This document shows positions 63,766-64,000 of a DNA stretch of 64,000 nucleotides, in pieces. Below the pieces are notes generated by a model. It worked only from the letters and a program-made list of their open reading frames with translations, searched no databases and was not told the origin of the DNA. The translations under genes and the position numbers were made by a program. Source of the stretch: Pseudonocardiaceae bacterium (GTDB lineage Bacteria; Actinomycetota; Actinomycetes; Mycobacteriales; Pseudonocardiaceae); assembly GCA_009379845.1 (NCBI GenBank), contig WHSZ01000010.1, forward strand, positions 1 through 64,000, in the 5' to 3' direction. Position 1 is the first letter of the stretch. Each line of letters opens with the position of its first letter.

Positions 63766-64000
63766 TTAGTGAGCCGTCCGGAAATAGTGATTCGCGCCGC
63801 CGACGTACATGAACACGAAGCCCACCACCATGGCGATCGAGCGGCCGAGGGCCAGCACCGCCCTGGACGCCTCCGACCCGCCCGCCTCGAATGCGTCAGC
63901 GAGGCCGACGATGTCCACCACTGCCGACAGCACGCTGAGCAGGCCGAGCACGGTGAGCAGGATCCGTGCCCAGTTGTGCCCGGACCACATGGCGAACACC
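63766..64000 (-). CDS. Paralogous membrane protein, 5' part outside the window
   Basis: The frame is open to the window edge; 77 residues are visible (GHNWARILLTVLGLLSVLSA, VGFVFMYVGGANHYFRTAH), matching the C-terminal half of the preceding protein. The N-terminal part lies beyond 64000. A tandem gene duplication is likely. Function unknown. Confidence 0.75.
   Translation of the reverse strand, partial: VFAMWSGHNWARILLTVLGLLSVLSAVVDIVGLADAFEAGGSEASRAVLALGRSIAMVVGFVFMYVGGANHYFRTAH

Overview
The window is a GC-rich actinobacterial chromosome segment, most likely from a Pseudonocardiaceae-type actinomycete. The indications are very high third-position GC, frequent GTG starts, four-base stop/start overlaps, a BldC homologue, type VII (ESX) style WXG100 and YbaB proteins, a menaquinone pathway and a System II cytochrome c maturation set. 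Gene content and order partly match the Mycobacterium tuberculosis hemL-ccsA-menA-menD-mgtA-menG-menJ-grcC1-htpX block (Rv0524 to Rv0566c). Here that block is interrupted by a complete Complex I operon and by an ESX-like module. No rRNA, CRISPR array, transposase or phage gene was seen.

Layout. 1-2.4 kb: a secreted VWA protein (cut by the window edge), an alpha/beta hydrolase of the DUF1023 type and a WXG100-like protein. 2.6-9.6 kb: an AraC regulator, tRNA-Tyr, a YajQ protein, two tandem secreted sialidase-like proteins, rmlA, htpX and a siderophore-interacting reductase. 9.7-15.2 kb: ddaH with a divergent Lrp regulator, an enoyl-CoA hydratase and korAB. 15.3-19.1 kb: a proline-rich anchored protein, a long-chain polyprenyl diphosphate synthase and a secreted phosphodiesterase. 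19.3-35.2 kb: nuoA to nuoN, all 14 genes on the minus strand, preceded by two textbook Rex operators. 35.6-39.9 kb: menJ-like reductase, menG and two mannosyltransferase-type glycosyltransferases. 40.4-49.2 kb: an inositol-phosphatase family enzyme, a DUF3592 protein, an M1 peptidase, menD, menA, an enoyl-CoA hydratase, a DUF4229 protein, bldC and a GH75 chitosanase. 49.4-62.2 kb: an EspI-like MinD ATPase, ccsB-resB-ccdA, an ESX-like module on the opposite strand, then resA-gpm-hemL. 62.2-64 kb: small membrane proteins, the last cut by the window edge.

Functionally the window is centred on respiration. Complex I feeds menaquinone, whose ring and side-chain steps (menD, menA, menG, menJ, polyprenyl synthase) are nearby. 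Heme and cytochrome c maturation (hemL, resA, ccdA, resB, ccsB) supply downstream carriers, and KorAB supplies reduced ferredoxin. Rex would tie nuo expression to the NADH/NAD+ ratio.

The most unusual structures are four. First, a family of 28-nt palindromes occurs as pairs with an exact 43-nt period at six intergenic sites. Second, a satellite motif containing GCATGTGGGTGA occurs four times. Third, the ESX-like module splits the cytochrome c maturation genes and has oppositely oriented palindrome pairs at its two ends. Fourth, inside that module there is a tandem duplication whose first copy is decayed, plus a separate single-base frameshift in a G6 tract.
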